NCBI RefSeq assembly: GCF_021533835.1
Contig: NZ_JAKFYQ010000002.1
Coordinates: forward strand, 434,001-498,000
Length of the DNA stretch: 64,000 bases
Reading direction: 5' to 3'
From: Synechococcus sp. Nb3U1
Lineage (GTDB): Bacteria > Cyanobacteriota > Cyanobacteriia > Thermostichales > Thermostichaceae
Positions 7,795 through 17,158 of this stretch are shown here, one piece after another. The position numbers were made by a program, and so were the translations under genes. Position 1 is the stretch's first letter. Each line of letters begins with the position of its first letter. The notes below the pieces were generated by a model, which saw only the letters and a program-made list of their open reading frames with translations, was not told where the DNA came from and did not search any database.

Positions 7795-8354
7795 GGGGTA
7801 ATTCCCTCCTGAAGTAGATATTTGCGGATGGTGGCGCGGGCATGAAACAGTCGGGATTTCACGGTTCCCACCGGGATCCCCAGAATGTGGGCAATTTCTT
7901 TCTGGGGCAGATCCTCTAGGTCATGCAAGACCAACACCAGGCGCTGCTCGGGATTCAGCTGGGCCATGCCCCGTTGTAGAGCCTGCTGATGGTGCAACTG
8001 CATCACATCTGGGCCAGAATGGGCCGCCTCTCCAGACAACACCAGCTCTTGGGTTTCGGATCGCTGACGGGCATAGCGCCGCCGTTGATCCAAGGCCACA
8101 TTCCAGCAGATGCGATAGAGCCAGGTGGAAAATTGGGCTGACCCCCGGAAGCGGGGTAATCCCTTCCAAGCCCGCAGAAACACCTCCTGCACCAGATCGT
8201 CTAAAGAATCCGCCCCACACAAGGGATAGAGAATGTTGCGCACCGACTGCTGGTATTTGCGGTAAAGTTGGCGAAAGCTTTGGCTATCCCCGCTCAGGCA
8301 ACGTTGGATCAGCTCTGCATCATCTGCATTGGATGTATCCTTTGCTGTCTGCAC
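7791..8354 (-). CDS. ECF-type RNA polymerase sigma factor
   Basis: A 187-residue group IV sigma factor. Region 2 (about residues 25-90) carries DDLVQEVFLRAWKGL and FSTWLYRICWN; region 4 (about 130-180) has LNPEQRLVLVLHDLEDL and a helix-turn-helix EIAHILGIPVGTVKSRLFHAR. Region 3 is absent, as expected. It directs polymerase to stress promoters and is usually held by a membrane anti-sigma, here the overlapping next gene. Cyanobacteria carry several such pairs (SigG/SigH/SigI type); which one this equals cannot be told. It is divergent from the DUF4434 gene. Confidence 0.93.
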   Translation of the reverse strand: MQTAKDTSNADDAELIQRCLSGDSQSFRQLYRKYQQSVRNILYPLCGADSLDDLVQEVFLRAWKGLPRFRGSAQFSTWLYRICWNVALDQRRRYARQRSETQELVLSGEAAHSGPDVMQLHHQQALQRGMAQLNPEQRLVLVLHDLEDLPQKEIAHILGIPVGTVKSRLFHARATIRKYLLQEGITP

Positions 8355-8402
8355 AGCTTTGCTCCCTCTCGACCCTGCCTAACTCGCTTAATCTGACTGT
8401 TC

Positions 8403-9371
8403 ATGGCCCCAAAAGGTTTAACCGGATCCCCGCTTGCGATCACAGGCACTTTCCTGGATGAAATCAGCCATGATATTCCTTCTGCCAACTGGGGAGCGAC
8501 AGATTGGGCCAAGGACTTCGCCGCCATGCGCCAAGACGGCATCGATACGGTGATCTTGATTCGGGCTGGCTACCGGGATCGGGCCACCTTCTCTTCAAAG
8601 GTGCTGGCCAAACTCCACCCAAATTTAATCGTGGATGAGGATTTGGTGGCGCTCTTTTTGAACTTGGCGGAACAGGAGGGCATGACCTTTTTCCTGGGCA
8701 CTTATGATTCCGGTGATTATTGGTTACAGGGAAACTATCAAGCGGAGATCGACCTGAATCTGGCGTTTGCCGATGAAGTTTGGGGGCGTTATGGTTCTAG
8801 CCCGGCTTTTGGGGGTTGGTACATCAGCCATGAAATCAACACCTTCAATCCAGGCATGATGCAAGTGTATGAGCAGCTTTCTCAACATCTTCGCCACCTC
8901 AAGCCATTGCCGATTTTAATCTCTCCCTATATTCGGGGCTGCAAACAATTTGCACAGGCTATTTCCTTAGAAGAACATGAACGAGAATGGGATCAAGTCT
9001 TTGCCCGCTTACAAGGCAAAGTGGATTATGTCGCCTTTCAAGATGGGCAGGTGAATTTTGCAGAGTTGCCGGATTACTTGGCAGTTAATGCTGCTCTGGC
9101 CAGACGATATGGCATCACCTGCTGGTCAAATATCGAGAGTTTTGATCGGGATGTGCACATCAAGTTTCCACCGATTGCTTGGCCGAAGTTGCGGTTTAAG
9201 CTGGAAGCCGCTCAAGCAGCCGGTGTAGACAAGTTGATCACCTTCGAATATTCTCACTTTCTCAGCCCTAATTCTATTTATCCAGCGGCTCAAAACCTCA
9301 ATCGATGCTACCGAAATTGGCTACATAATTTATCTGTAAAAGGATCCAAAGATGTCAAAAATGACCCATAA
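8403..9371 (+). CDS. DUF4434 TIM-barrel protein, glycosidase-like
   Basis: A 322-residue protein matching DUF4434: GTFLDEISHDIPSANWG at the N-terminus, TVILIRAGY, GTYDSGDYW, FGGWYISHEINTF and LISPYIRG, laid out as alternating strands and helices of a TIM barrel. Acidic residues at strand ends (DE, HE) resemble glycoside hydrolase sites, but activity is unproven. No signal peptide is seen. The last 20 bases overlap the start of a PotB-like ABC permease, so the two are translationally linked, suggesting a link to uptake of the same compound. Confidence 0.75.
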   Translation: MAPKGLTGSPLAITGTFLDEISHDIPSANWGATDWAKDFAAMRQDGIDTVILIRAGYRDRATFSSKVLAKLHPNLIVDEDLVALFLNLAEQEGMTFFLGTYDSGDYWLQGNYQAEIDLNLAFADEVWGRYGSSPAFGGWYISHEINTFNPGMMQVYEQLSQHLRHLKPLPILISPYIRGCKQFAQAISLEEHEREWDQVFARLQGKVDYVAFQDGQVNFAELPDYLAVNAALARRYGITCWSNIESFDRDVHIKFPPIAWPKLRFKLEAAQAAGVDKLITFEYSHFLSPNSIYPAAQNLNRCYRNWLHNLSVKGSKDVKNDP

Positions 9372-10275
9372 AATTGATGTATTTGGTCTTCTTTATCGCC
9401 GCACTATTCTCACCCTCATCATCCTGTTAGGGCCACCTTTAATTTGGCTGTTAGTCCTGTATTTAGGGCCGCTGTTCACCCTGCTGCTACAGAGTTTTTA
9501 TCACTTGGATCCCTTTACGGGCCTGGTGCTGCGTCAACTAACCTTTGCCACCTATCAAGACTTACTCACGCCTGCCAATCTGGATATTTTTGCCCGCAGT
9601 TTTGTCATGGCTTTGGGGGTTACTGTGGCGGCGATTGTGCTGGCTTTGCCTCTGGCCTATACGATGGTACGGCTAGCTTCTCCCCGTTGGAAAGGTTTTT
9701 TGTACCTATTGGTGCTGTTGCCTCTCTGGTCTAGCTATTTGATTCGGGTCTACGCCTGGAAGTTGATCCTGGCCAAAGAAGGGATCCTCACCTATCTGTT
9801 TACTCATTTAGGGCTACAAGGTTGGGTGGAGAAGATTTTACATCTGCCTGGGATTGGTGGGCCATCGCTGGCAGTATCCAATTTGGGCATTTTTTTGGTG
9901 TTTCTCTACGTTTGGTTGCCCTATATGATCCTTCCGATTCAGGCGGCTCTGGAGCGGGTGCCCGATAGCTTGATTGAGGCTTCTGGAGATTTGGGGGCTA
10001 GGGGATGGCAAACCTTTCGTCATGTGATTTTTCCCCTCATCTTGCCGGGTATTCTAGCAGGATCTGTCTTTACTTTTTCTCTAACTCTAGGGGATTTTGT
10101 GGTGCCCTATTCCCTTGGTAATTCCAGCTACTTTATTGGACAAGCGGTTTTGGCCTTTCAAGGCACCTCTGGCAATATTCCCTTGGCGGCGGCCTTCACG
10201 GTGGTGCCGATGGGGATCATGATTGTCTATTTGTTGGTGGCTAAGCGATTGGGGGCATTTGAACAAGTCTCCTGA
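9352..10275 (+). CDS. PotB-like ABC transporter permease
   Basis: A 307-residue inner-membrane protein with six predicted helices and the EAA loop SLIEASGDLGARGWQTFRHVIFPL (around residues 203-226), typical of spermidine/putrescine-type permeases (PotB, type I importer). ATG at 9352 lies inside the end of the DUF4434 gene; an AAGGAT sequence is about 9 bases upstream. A second permease (PotC-like) is not nearby. A matching ATPase and binding protein are 4.5 kb downstream, past valS and the DHS-like gene, so the transporter seems dispersed or works as a homodimer. Confidence 0.88.
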   Translation: MSKMTHKIDVFGLLYRRTILTLIILLGPPLIWLLVLYLGPLFTLLLQSFYHLDPFTGLVLRQLTFATYQDLLTPANLDIFARSFVMALGVTVAAIVLALPLAYTMVRLASPRWKGFLYLLVLLPLWSSYLIRVYAWKLILAKEGILTYLFTHLGLQGWVEKILHLPGIGGPSLAVSNLGIFLVFLYVWLPYMILPIQAALERVPDSLIEASGDLGARGWQTFRHVIFPLILPGILAGSVFTFSLTLGDFVVPYSLGNSSYFIGQAVLAFQGTSGNIPLAAAFTVVPMGIMIVYLLVAKRLGAFEQVS

Positions 10276-10354
10276 ACAATTACCTGAACAATTAGCAGAT
10301 GCGAGCCTAGCTGGTTAAGAGGGCTGTGCGGGAGTTGACCCATCCCACAGCAAA

Positions 10355-13096
10355 TCAGCCCAACTTTTGCAACCGAGACTCCAGCAAGGTGATCTGTGCC
10401 TCCAGCTCCGCCAACTGATCCCGATGGGTTTGTACCACCTCTGGGTTAGCCCGACTGAGGAAATTGGGGTTCTCGAGGCGGGAGCGGATCCCTTGAGCTT
10501 CTTTTTCAAGTTTGGCGATGTCTTTTTGCAGCTTGGCTCGCAGTGCCTCCACATCCACCAGACCCGCCAGTGGCATCAAGACCTGAATAGTACCCACCAC
10601 CCCAGCCGCTACTTGTTTGGGTTCGCAAGCTAGGGATCCCGTGATCTCCAGCGACTCGGCCTTGGTCAGCTCCTGGATATAGGGTCGTGCCTCGGCGAGA
10701 ATCCTCTGCTCTGTGGGATCCGTGGTCAGCAAAAGGGCCGCGATGCTCTGGTTGGGCTTGAGACCAGCTTCTGCTCGCAGGTTGCGCAGGCTGCTGATGA
10801 CCTGAATCACCAGGGTAAAGTCCTGCTCCAGACCGGGATCCACCCAGGTGGGATCCGACTCGGGATAGGGCTGCACCGCAATAGAGGTAGTCTGCTCTGT
10901 CTGGGTCAAGATCTGCCAGATCTCTTCGGTGATGTGAGGCATCCAGGGGTGGAGCAACTTGAGGATGCTTTCTAGCACCGTGGCCAGCACCTGCTGGGCT
11001 GTCCGTTTGGAAGTGACATCCTCTCCCCGCAGACGAGGCTTGACCAGCTCGATATACCAATCGCAAAAGTCATCCCAAATCAACGAGTAGAGCAGACGTG
11101 CTCCTTCCCCGAGGCCATAGGTTTCCAGCTCCTGGATCACTTGGGCGGTGGTGGAATGCAGTCGGGAGAGGATCCAGCGATCCGCCAATTCCAGGTGCTC
11201 TGGGGATGAGGTTCCCAGTTGGGCAGGGGGTTGCCCGTCCAAGTTCATCAACACAAAGCGCGAGGCATTCCAGATCTTGTTGGCAAAATTGCGGGCTGCT
11301 TCGACGCTGGCACTTTCTCTGGTTTTGCGGTCGTAGGCCAGGCGCACATCCTGCCCTGCCCCTACCACTTCTTTGACCAGGGCATAGCGCAGGGCATCGG
11401 TGCCATATTTATCCAGCAGCTCCAGCGGGTCGATACCGTTCCCCTTGGATTTGGACATTTTTGCCCCATGCTCATCCCGCACTAGGCCGTTGATATACAC
11501 GTCCTTGAAGGGGATCTGGCCCGTAAATTGGGATCCCATCATGGTCATGCGGGCCACCCAGAAAAAGATGATGTCGAAGCCGGTAGACATCAACGAGTTG
11601 GGGTAATAGCGCTTCAGATCCTCGGTTTCATCCGGCCAGCCTAGGGTGGAGAAAGGCCACAACCCGGAGCTAAACCAAGTATCCAACACATCCGGATCCT
11701 GCTGCACCGCCTCCACCTGGGATCCGAACCGCTCCCGGGCCTTGGCCAGGGCCTCCTCAGGGTTACGGGCCACCACAAATGCCTGCGGATCTTCGGGAAT
11801 CTGGCCTTCGATCACCGGATACCAAGCCGGGATCTGATGGCCCCACCACAGTTGCCGCGAGATGCACCAGGGGCGCAGCTTTTCCAACCAGCCGGTATAA
11901 ACTTTTGTCCAGCGCTCCGGCACAAAGTGGGGGCTGGTGTTGAGGTGAGCTTCCTCCAGACAACGGGCCGCCATCTCCGATACATCACAAAACCACTGAA
12001 TCGACAGCAACGGCTCAATCGGCACGCCCCCCCGGTCGCTGTGGGGCACCGTGTGAGTATAGTCCTCCACTTTGTCTAGCAGGCCGTGCTCCTCAAACCA
12101 CTGCACCACTTTCTGGCGGGCCACGAAGCGATCTAAGCCGGTAAAGGGATCCCCGTTCTCGTTGAGGGTACCGTCTTTGTTGAGAATGTTGATGAAAGGC
12201 AGGTGGTGACGCTGGCCGATCTCAAAATCGTTGGGGTCGTGAGCCGGGGTGATCTTGACGGAGCCGGAGCCAAAGCTGGCGTCCACATACTCGTCGCCGA
12301 TGATTGGGATGAGGCGATTTTTAATGGGCAGTTTGATCTGCTGGCCGATCAGGTGCTTGTAGCGCTCGTCGGTCGGGTTCACCGCCACGGCGGTATCCCC
12401 CAGCATGGTCTCGGGTCGGGTGGTGGCCACCACCAAATAGCGTTCTGGATCTGCCGCCAAGGGGTAGCGAAAATGCCACAGGTGCCCCTTCACTTCTTTG
12501 TCATCCAGTTCGATATCCGACACCGCTGACTGGGTGGCCGGGCACCAGTTGACCAGGTATTCCCCCCGGTAGATCAGCCCTGCCTCATGTAGCCGCACAA
12601 ATGCCTCGATCACCGCCCGGTTCAGGCCCTCATCCATGGTGAAGCGATCCCGGCTCCAGTCCAGGGAGAGGCCCAACCGCCGCAGTTGACCCTTGATGGT
12701 GCCCTGAGACTGCTCCTTCCAGGCCCAGGCCCGTTCTAAAAAGGCATCTCGGCCCAGATCAAAGCGGCTCTTACCCTCCTGGCGCAGTTGATTTTCCAGG
12801 ATGGTGTGCACCGCGATGCTGGCATGATCCGTACCCGGCACCCAGAGGACGTTGTAGCCCCGCATCCGCTTGTAGCGGGTCACCACATCCGGCAGCGTAA
12901 AGGCGAAGGCATGCCCCATGTGCAAATTGCCCGTCACATTGGGGGGTGGCAGCACCATGCTAAAGGGATCCCCTGGTGCCTTTGGATCCGCCACATAGAA
13001 GCCCTGCTCCTCCCAAAAGGTCTGCCACTTCGGCTCGGTTTCAAAGGGGTTGTATTGGCTGGGCAGGTGAGTGGCCTGGGGGATCGCGGCGGTCAT
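10355..13096 (-). CDS. valS: Valyl-tRNA synthetase
   Basis: A 913-residue class I aminoacyl-tRNA synthetase. The HIGH motif appears as [12 protein letters not shown] near residue 55, KMSKS as KMSKSKGN near residue 547, and the CP1 editing domain lies between them. The C-terminal coiled coil that contacts tRNA is present (last 70 residues, [14 protein letters not shown]). It charges tRNA-Val and edits Thr. Length is normal. ATG at 13094-13096. Its upstream spacer holds a MITE copy. The region appears monocistronic and is convergent with the PotB-like permease. Confidence 0.97.
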   Translation of the reverse strand: MTAAIPQATHLPSQYNPFETEPKWQTFWEEQGFYVADPKAPGDPFSMVLPPPNVTGNLHMGHAFAFTLPDVVTRYKRMRGYNVLWVPGTDHASIAVHTILENQLRQEGKSRFDLGRDAFLERAWAWKEQSQGTIKGQLRRLGLSLDWSRDRFTMDEGLNRAVIEAFVRLHEAGLIYRGEYLVNWCPATQSAVSDIELDDKEVKGHLWHFRYPLAADPERYLVVATTRPETMLGDTAVAVNPTDERYKHLIGQQIKLPIKNRLIPIIGDEYVDASFGSGSVKITPAHDPNDFEIGQRHHLPFINILNKDGTLNENGDPFTGLDRFVARQKVVQWFEEHGLLDKVEDYTHTVPHSDRGGVPIEPLLSIQWFCDVSEMAARCLEEAHLNTSPHFVPERWTKVYTGWLEKLRPWCISRQLWWGHQIPAWYPVIEGQIPEDPQAFVVARNPEEALAKARERFGSQVEAVQQDPDVLDTWFSSGLWPFSTLGWPDETEDLKRYYPNSLMSTGFDIIFFWVARMTMMGSQFTGQIPFKDVYINGLVRDEHGAKMSKSKGNGIDPLELLDKYGTDALRYALVKEVVGAGQDVRLAYDRKTRESASVEAARNFANKIWNASRFVLMNLDGQPPAQLGTSSPEHLELADRWILSRLHSTTAQVIQELETYGLGEGARLLYSLIWDDFCDWYIELVKPRLRGEDVTSKRTAQQVLATVLESILKLLHPWMPHITEEIWQILTQTEQTTSIAVQPYPESDPTWVDPGLEQDFTLVIQVISSLRNLRAEAGLKPNQSIAALLLTTDPTEQRILAEARPYIQELTKAESLEITGSLACEPKQVAAGVVGTIQVLMPLAGLVDVEALRAKLQKDIAKLEKEAQGIRSRLENPNFLSRANPEVVQTHRDQLAELEAQITLLESRLQKLG

Positions 13097-13197
13097 GAGC
13101 AGAGGAGGTAAAGGGTTGTAAAGCGTGCAGAATCACCCTATAGGGTAACAGGCCAGACCCTTCCCGGCGGCTGTCTACAAGCCCAGAAGCAAACTTA

Positions 13198-13300
13198 CAG
13201 CCTTTTCCAGCGTTATCTGATACAGCAGATTCAGGTCACTTCCCTGTCCAATAAGGGTTTTTGCCTAGTTCAAGGGCCTGCGTAAAGTCAGAAAAGGCTG
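13198..13300. mobile_element. 103-bp MITE, copy 1
   Basis: An element with terminal inverted repeats CAGCCTTTTCC and its complement at the right end (one mismatch), flanked on both sides by TA (13196-13197 and 13301-13302). Two other elements of exactly 103 bp share the same ends (21726-21828 and 22506-22608). Size, inverted ends and TA duplication fit a non-autonomous IS630/Tc1-mariner-type element. It sits between the divergent valS and DHS-like genes. Confidence 0.85.
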
Positions 13301-13484
13301 TAATCACGGATAAGGTTCACCCAGTTGGAGGTTGATGAGGCAGCCGAGCTGAACCTGGAGAGATTGGTAACCTTGTTGGGGCCTTCTGCTCTGGGGTCAA
13401 CCCCGACAATGGCAATATAGAAAGGCTGCCCCAACTCAGGGGTGCCGATTATTCTATCCCAATCTACTGAAGGAGAAATCCAAG
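13301..13484. other. Leader region of the DHS-like gene
   Basis: 184 bases between the MITE and the DHS-like start. GGAG at 13471-13474 is a good ribosome-binding site for the ATG at 13485. The minus strand is open across this stretch and reads a plausible peptide ([13 protein letters not shown]), but it has no start signal or known match, so it may be a decayed gene end or chance. No clear promoter was identified. Confidence 0.4.
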
Positions 13485-14636
13485 ATGTCTGCCAAGGATG
13501 AGGGTTCCTCAAAACGGTTTCTGGGCGGGCGCAAGATCGACCCTCAGCCGATTCAAGCTGGGATCCCTCTCACCGACCTGATCGACCAAACCTTTCTCTC
13601 CTACAACTCTGGGCGCCTGCGAGAAGCCTGTCAACTCTTGGTGGAGCGGATGTTGCAGCCGGGGGTAACGGTGGGGCTGAGCTTGACGGGGGCACTCACT
13701 CCGGCAGGGTTAGGCATTGCAGCCGTGATCCCCTTGATGCAGGCAGGCTTTGTCGATTGGATTGTCTCGACAGGGGCAAATCTCTACCACGATACCCACT
13801 TTGGCCTGGGCCTGGATTTGCACCGGGGCCGCCCCGATATTGGCGATGTGGTGCTGCGGGAAGAGGGGGTGGTGCGTATTTACGATATTTTCTTTGACTA
13901 TGATGTGCTCCTTTCCACCGATGCCTTCTTTCGCCAGATAATGCAGGCACCAGAGTTTGACAGACGTATGGGATCCGCCGAATTTCATTATCTTTGTGGC
14001 AAGTACATCGCCGCCCGGGAAGAGGCCCTGGGATTGAAGGATGGTGCTGCGAACCAAGAACGATCTCTCTTGGCTGCCGCCTACCGCTATGGGGTACCTG
14101 TCTATACCTCCAGTCCGGGGGATAGCTCCATTGGCATGAATGTGGCGGCTCTGGCGTTGCAGGGAAGGGGGCCGGTGATCGATGTCTCGCTGGATGTGAA
14201 CGAGACAGCGGCGATTGTATTGGAGGCAAAGCGCAGCGGCGGGGCCAGTGCCGTGTGGATCTTGGGGGGGGGATCCCCGAAGAACTTCATGTTGCAAACG
14301 GAACCACAAATTCAAGAGGTACTGGGCATTGAAGAAAAGGGACATGACTTTTTCTTACAGGTGACCGATGCACGACCGGATACCGGCGGATTGTCGGGGG
14401 CTACTCCTTCTGAGGCAGTGTCTTGGGGCAAAGTCGATCCGGATAAATTACCCGGCACAATTGTGATCTACAGCGATTCCACCATTGCGATGCCGCTGCT
14501 GACGGCTTATGCCCTCTCCAAACGGGATCCCCGCCCTTTGAAGCGCTTGTACGACCGACGCTCGGAGTTGGTGGAGCGCTTGCGGCAGGCCCACCTGGAG
14601 GCTCAGGCGAAAAAAGAAACGGTGGCTGCAGTGTAA
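13485..14636 (+). CDS. Deoxyhypusine synthase-like protein
   Basis: A 383-residue homologue of eukaryotic/archaeal deoxyhypusine synthase. The NAD-binding fold carries TGALTPAG (about 68-75), [15 protein letters not shown] (91-105) and [10 protein letters not shown] (210-219). The active-site motif EAVSWGK (310-316) keeps the lysine (K316) that forms the enzyme-butylimine intermediate. Bacteria lack eIF5A, so such proteins are expected to act on polyamines, for example making homospermidine from spermidine or putrescine. It lies between a PotB-like permease and a PotA-like ATPase, which fits polyamine metabolism. A GGAG site precedes the ATG. Exact substrate is unknown. Confidence 0.85.
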   Translation: MSAKDEGSSKRFLGGRKIDPQPIQAGIPLTDLIDQTFLSYNSGRLREACQLLVERMLQPGVTVGLSLTGALTPAGLGIAAVIPLMQAGFVDWIVSTGANLYHDTHFGLGLDLHRGRPDIGDVVLREEGVVRIYDIFFDYDVLLSTDAFFRQIMQAPEFDRRMGSAEFHYLCGKYIAAREEALGLKDGAANQERSLLAAAYRYGVPVYTSSPGDSSIGMNVAALALQGRGPVIDVSLDVNETAAIVLEAKRSGGASAVWILGGGSPKNFMLQTEPQIQEVLGIEEKGHDFFLQVTDARPDTGGLSGATPSEAVSWGKVDPDKLPGTIVIYSDSTIAMPLLTAYALSKRDPRPLKRLYDRRSELVERLRQAHLEAQAKKETVAAV

Positions 14637-14738
14637 TTTTTCTCTCCTTCTCAGAGAATTCTCATCCGCTCTTCAGGCAGGGATCCCGTTGCCCTTGATA
14701 GCCTGAATACACAGCGCTCCCTGTCATCTGTTTTGGTT

Positions 14739-15827
14739 ATGAGCCATCTGGTTCTTCGTCATCTCAGCAAACGTTTCGGCAACCAGAGGCTCTCTGCCCT
14801 CAAGGATTTGTCGCTAACGGTGGCGGCAGGGGAGATCTTTGCATTGCTGGGGCCGTCGGGCTGTGGCAAGTCTACGACGCTCAACTTAATCGCCGGGCTG
14901 CTGCAACCGGATCCGGTTCCTTATCCTGGGGAAATTTGGCTAGAAGGGATCCGGCTCAATCCCTTACCCCCGGAACGGCGCGGTGTGACATTGCTTTCCC
15001 AGCACAGCCGGCTGTTTCCGCATTTGAGTGTAGGGGAGAATGTTGCCTTTGGCCTAAAGATGCGCCGCATCCCCAGAGCAGAACGAGAAGCCCAGGCATT
15101 ACGCATGTTGGAGCGGGTGCAACTGGCCGGATTGGCCCACCGTCGTCCGGCCCAACTTTCTGGAGGACAAGCCCAGCGGGTGGCTCTGGCACGAGCCTTG
15201 GTGATTCAGCCCAAGCTGTTGCTTTTGGATGAGCCGTTGTCGGCTTTGGATGCCAACCTGCGCCAGGAGATGCAAGAGCTTATTTTAAGTTTGCAGGCCG
15301 AATCGGGTGTGACGACGGTGTGGGTGACCCACGACCAAGCCGAAGCCACCACCGTGGCCCAGCGCATTGGGTTGATGTTTGAGGGGCAACTGCACCAGTT
15401 GGGATCCCCAGCGGAATTTTACCAGCAACCCCAATCCGAACGGATTGCCCGCTTTTTTGGCGGGGTAAATTTTTGGGATGCCCAAGCAGATCAGCATCAG
15501 CTATGGGTGGGGGAAGGGATCCATCTTTACGGTGCTGTGCCCCAGCAGGGAAAGGTGCGGCTGATGATACGACCGGAACAGATCCAGGTATTTGCTCACC
15601 CTCCTACGAGTCTCCACAATGTCTGGAGGGCGGAAGTGATCTCAGAACGCTTTACGGGTACCCAGCGGCGACTGAAGGTGCAAACGGTCTTGGGATTGCT
15701 GCAGGCTTGGGTAGCTCCCCATCAGAGGTTCAGGGTAGGACAAGCAGTGTGGGTTTACCTGCCTCCGGAGGCTTTGTGGTGTGTGGAGGGATCCCCTTCT
15801 GTGGCTGCACTCCCCTTACTGGTTTGA
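14739..15827 (+). CDS. PotA/FbpC-like ABC transporter ATP-binding protein
   Basis: About 362 residues from the ATG at 14739 (an in-frame TTG at 14733 is weaker). Walker A is GPSGCGKST, the Q-loop is in LLSQHSRLFPH, the signature is LSGGQAQR, Walker B is LLLLDEPLSALD, and the H-loop is VTHDQ. The last 120 residues form the TOBE/OB-type regulatory domain of PotA/MalK-like ATPases. It would power uptake with the PotB-like permease and the binding protein 38 bases downstream on the same strand. No permease gene is adjacent. Confidence 0.9.
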   Translation: MSHLVLRHLSKRFGNQRLSALKDLSLTVAAGEIFALLGPSGCGKSTTLNLIAGLLQPDPVPYPGEIWLEGIRLNPLPPERRGVTLLSQHSRLFPHLSVGENVAFGLKMRRIPRAEREAQALRMLERVQLAGLAHRRPAQLSGGQAQRVALARALVIQPKLLLLDEPLSALDANLRQEMQELILSLQAESGVTTVWVTHDQAEATTVAQRIGLMFEGQLHQLGSPAEFYQQPQSERIARFFGGVNFWDAQADQHQLWVGEGIHLYGAVPQQGKVRLMIRPEQIQVFAHPPTSLHNVWRAEVISERFTGTQRRLKVQTVLGLLQAWVAPHQRFRVGQAVWVYLPPEALWCVEGSPSVAALPLLV

Positions 15828-15865
15828 AAATAACGTTTTAATTTGGAGTTTTTGGAGATCCCTTC

Positions 15866-17143
15866 ATGTGGCAAAACAACTTCTTTGTGACCCGGATCCT
15901 GGGTCACTTTTGGAAACGGCGACAGGTGCTGGCCTCCCTGGGGCTTGGCTCGGTGGGGACTTGGCTCTTGGGGCAAAGCTCTCTTTTTGCACAAAGCCCT
16001 GCCGACTTGGGATCCCTGACTTGGGCTGACATTCTGGAGCAAGCACGGGGTACCCAGGTGAATTGGGCGATGTGGAGCGGTAGCGAAGCGATCAACGGCT
16101 TTGTAGATGGCTGGGTAAAAACGCAGCTGCAAGAGCGCTACGGCATTCGTCTGAATCGGATCCCACTGACCGACACTGTAGAGGCCGTCAACAAAATCAT
16201 TGGGGAAGTACAGGCCGGATTGCGCAGTGGCGGCAGCATCGATTTAATTTGGATCAACGGCAACAACTTCCGCACCCTCAAGCAGGGAAATTTGCTCTAT
16301 GGCCCCTTTACCCAAAAATTACCTAGCCTTCAATTTTACAATCCTGCCGATATTGAAACGGATTTTGGTCTACCCATCGAAGGCTACTCTGCACCCTATA
16401 CGGGCAACTATTTCCTGATAGCCTATCATGCTGAGCGCGTCCCCAATCCGCCGCGTAGCTATGCCGAATTGTTGAGCTGGGCAGAAGCCAATCCAGGCCG
16501 TTTTACCTACGTGGCCCCACCGGATTTTCATGGCAGCCGCTTCTTGTTAGGAACACTGTATGGGGTGACCGGCGGCTATGCCCAGTACAGTGGGCCTGAG
16601 TTTAATGCGGATCTGTGGGCCAAGCAATCGCCTGCGGTGGTGGACTACCTGAAAAAATTGGATCCCTTTTTGTGGCGGCAAGGGCAAACCTATCCTCCCA
16701 CCTTTGCCCGCTTGGCAGAGCTATTTGCCAATGGTGAAATTTGGCTCATGCCCACTTTCATCGATCAGGTGATTCTGCGCAAAAGCAATGGACAATTTCC
16801 GGACAGTACCACTCCCTACGGGATCCCGGGTACCAGTTTGATTGATCCCTCCTTTACTGCTATTCCTGTAAATGCAGCGAATCCCTTTGGAGCGATGATT
16901 TTGGCAGAAGTGTTGGCTAGCCCTGAAGGTCAACTGGAAAAGTTTAAGCCAGATGTCTGGGGAGATTTGCCCCTGATCGATGTTAGCCGTTTGTCTGCCG
17001 AGTTCCAGGCCAACTTTACTCAGTTGGAAGTTGCCTCCGGGATCCCAATTCAAGAGGCAATTGCAGGAGCGGTGCCGATTGTGAATGCGGAATATACTGT
17101 GCAACTGGAAGAGCTTTGGCAGCGACAGGTGTTACCAGGCTGA
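15866..17143 (+). CDS. YnjB-like ABC transporter substrate-binding protein
   Basis: A 425-residue exported binding protein. The N-terminus has a twin-arginine-like signal (KRRQVLASLGLGS, residues 14-26) followed by a hydrophobic stretch and AQS, suggesting Tat export. Mature motifs such as VNWAMWSGSEAINGFVDGW, LIWINGNNF and GYSAPYTGNYF resemble the YnjB family (putative thiamine or other small-molecule binding proteins). It follows the ATPase by 38 bases, so the two form an operon, convergent with the sensor kinase. The ligand cannot be read from sequence; the genomic setting weakly suggests a polyamine. Confidence 0.85.
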   Translation: MWQNNFFVTRILGHFWKRRQVLASLGLGSVGTWLLGQSSLFAQSPADLGSLTWADILEQARGTQVNWAMWSGSEAINGFVDGWVKTQLQERYGIRLNRIPLTDTVEAVNKIIGEVQAGLRSGGSIDLIWINGNNFRTLKQGNLLYGPFTQKLPSLQFYNPADIETDFGLPIEGYSAPYTGNYFLIAYHAERVPNPPRSYAELLSWAEANPGRFTYVAPPDFHGSRFLLGTLYGVTGGYAQYSGPEFNADLWAKQSPAVVDYLKKLDPFLWRQGQTYPPTFARLAELFANGEIWLMPTFIDQVILRKSNGQFPDSTTPYGIPGTSLIDPSFTAIPVNAANPFGAMILAEVLASPEGQLEKFKPDVWGDLPLIDVSRLSAEFQANFTQLEVASGIPIQEAIAGAVPIVNAEYTVQLEELWQRQVLPG

Positions 17144-17158
17144 GGTTGAAAGTTGGGC

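Noticed and set aside
10506-11066. Long minus-strand frame within valS
   Set aside because: Low-complexity alternate frame of valS.
13288-13512. 74-residue minus-strand frame before the DHS-like gene
   Set aside because: Its peptide looks protein-like, but it overlaps the DHS start, has no ribosome-binding site and no recognised family; kept only as a note.
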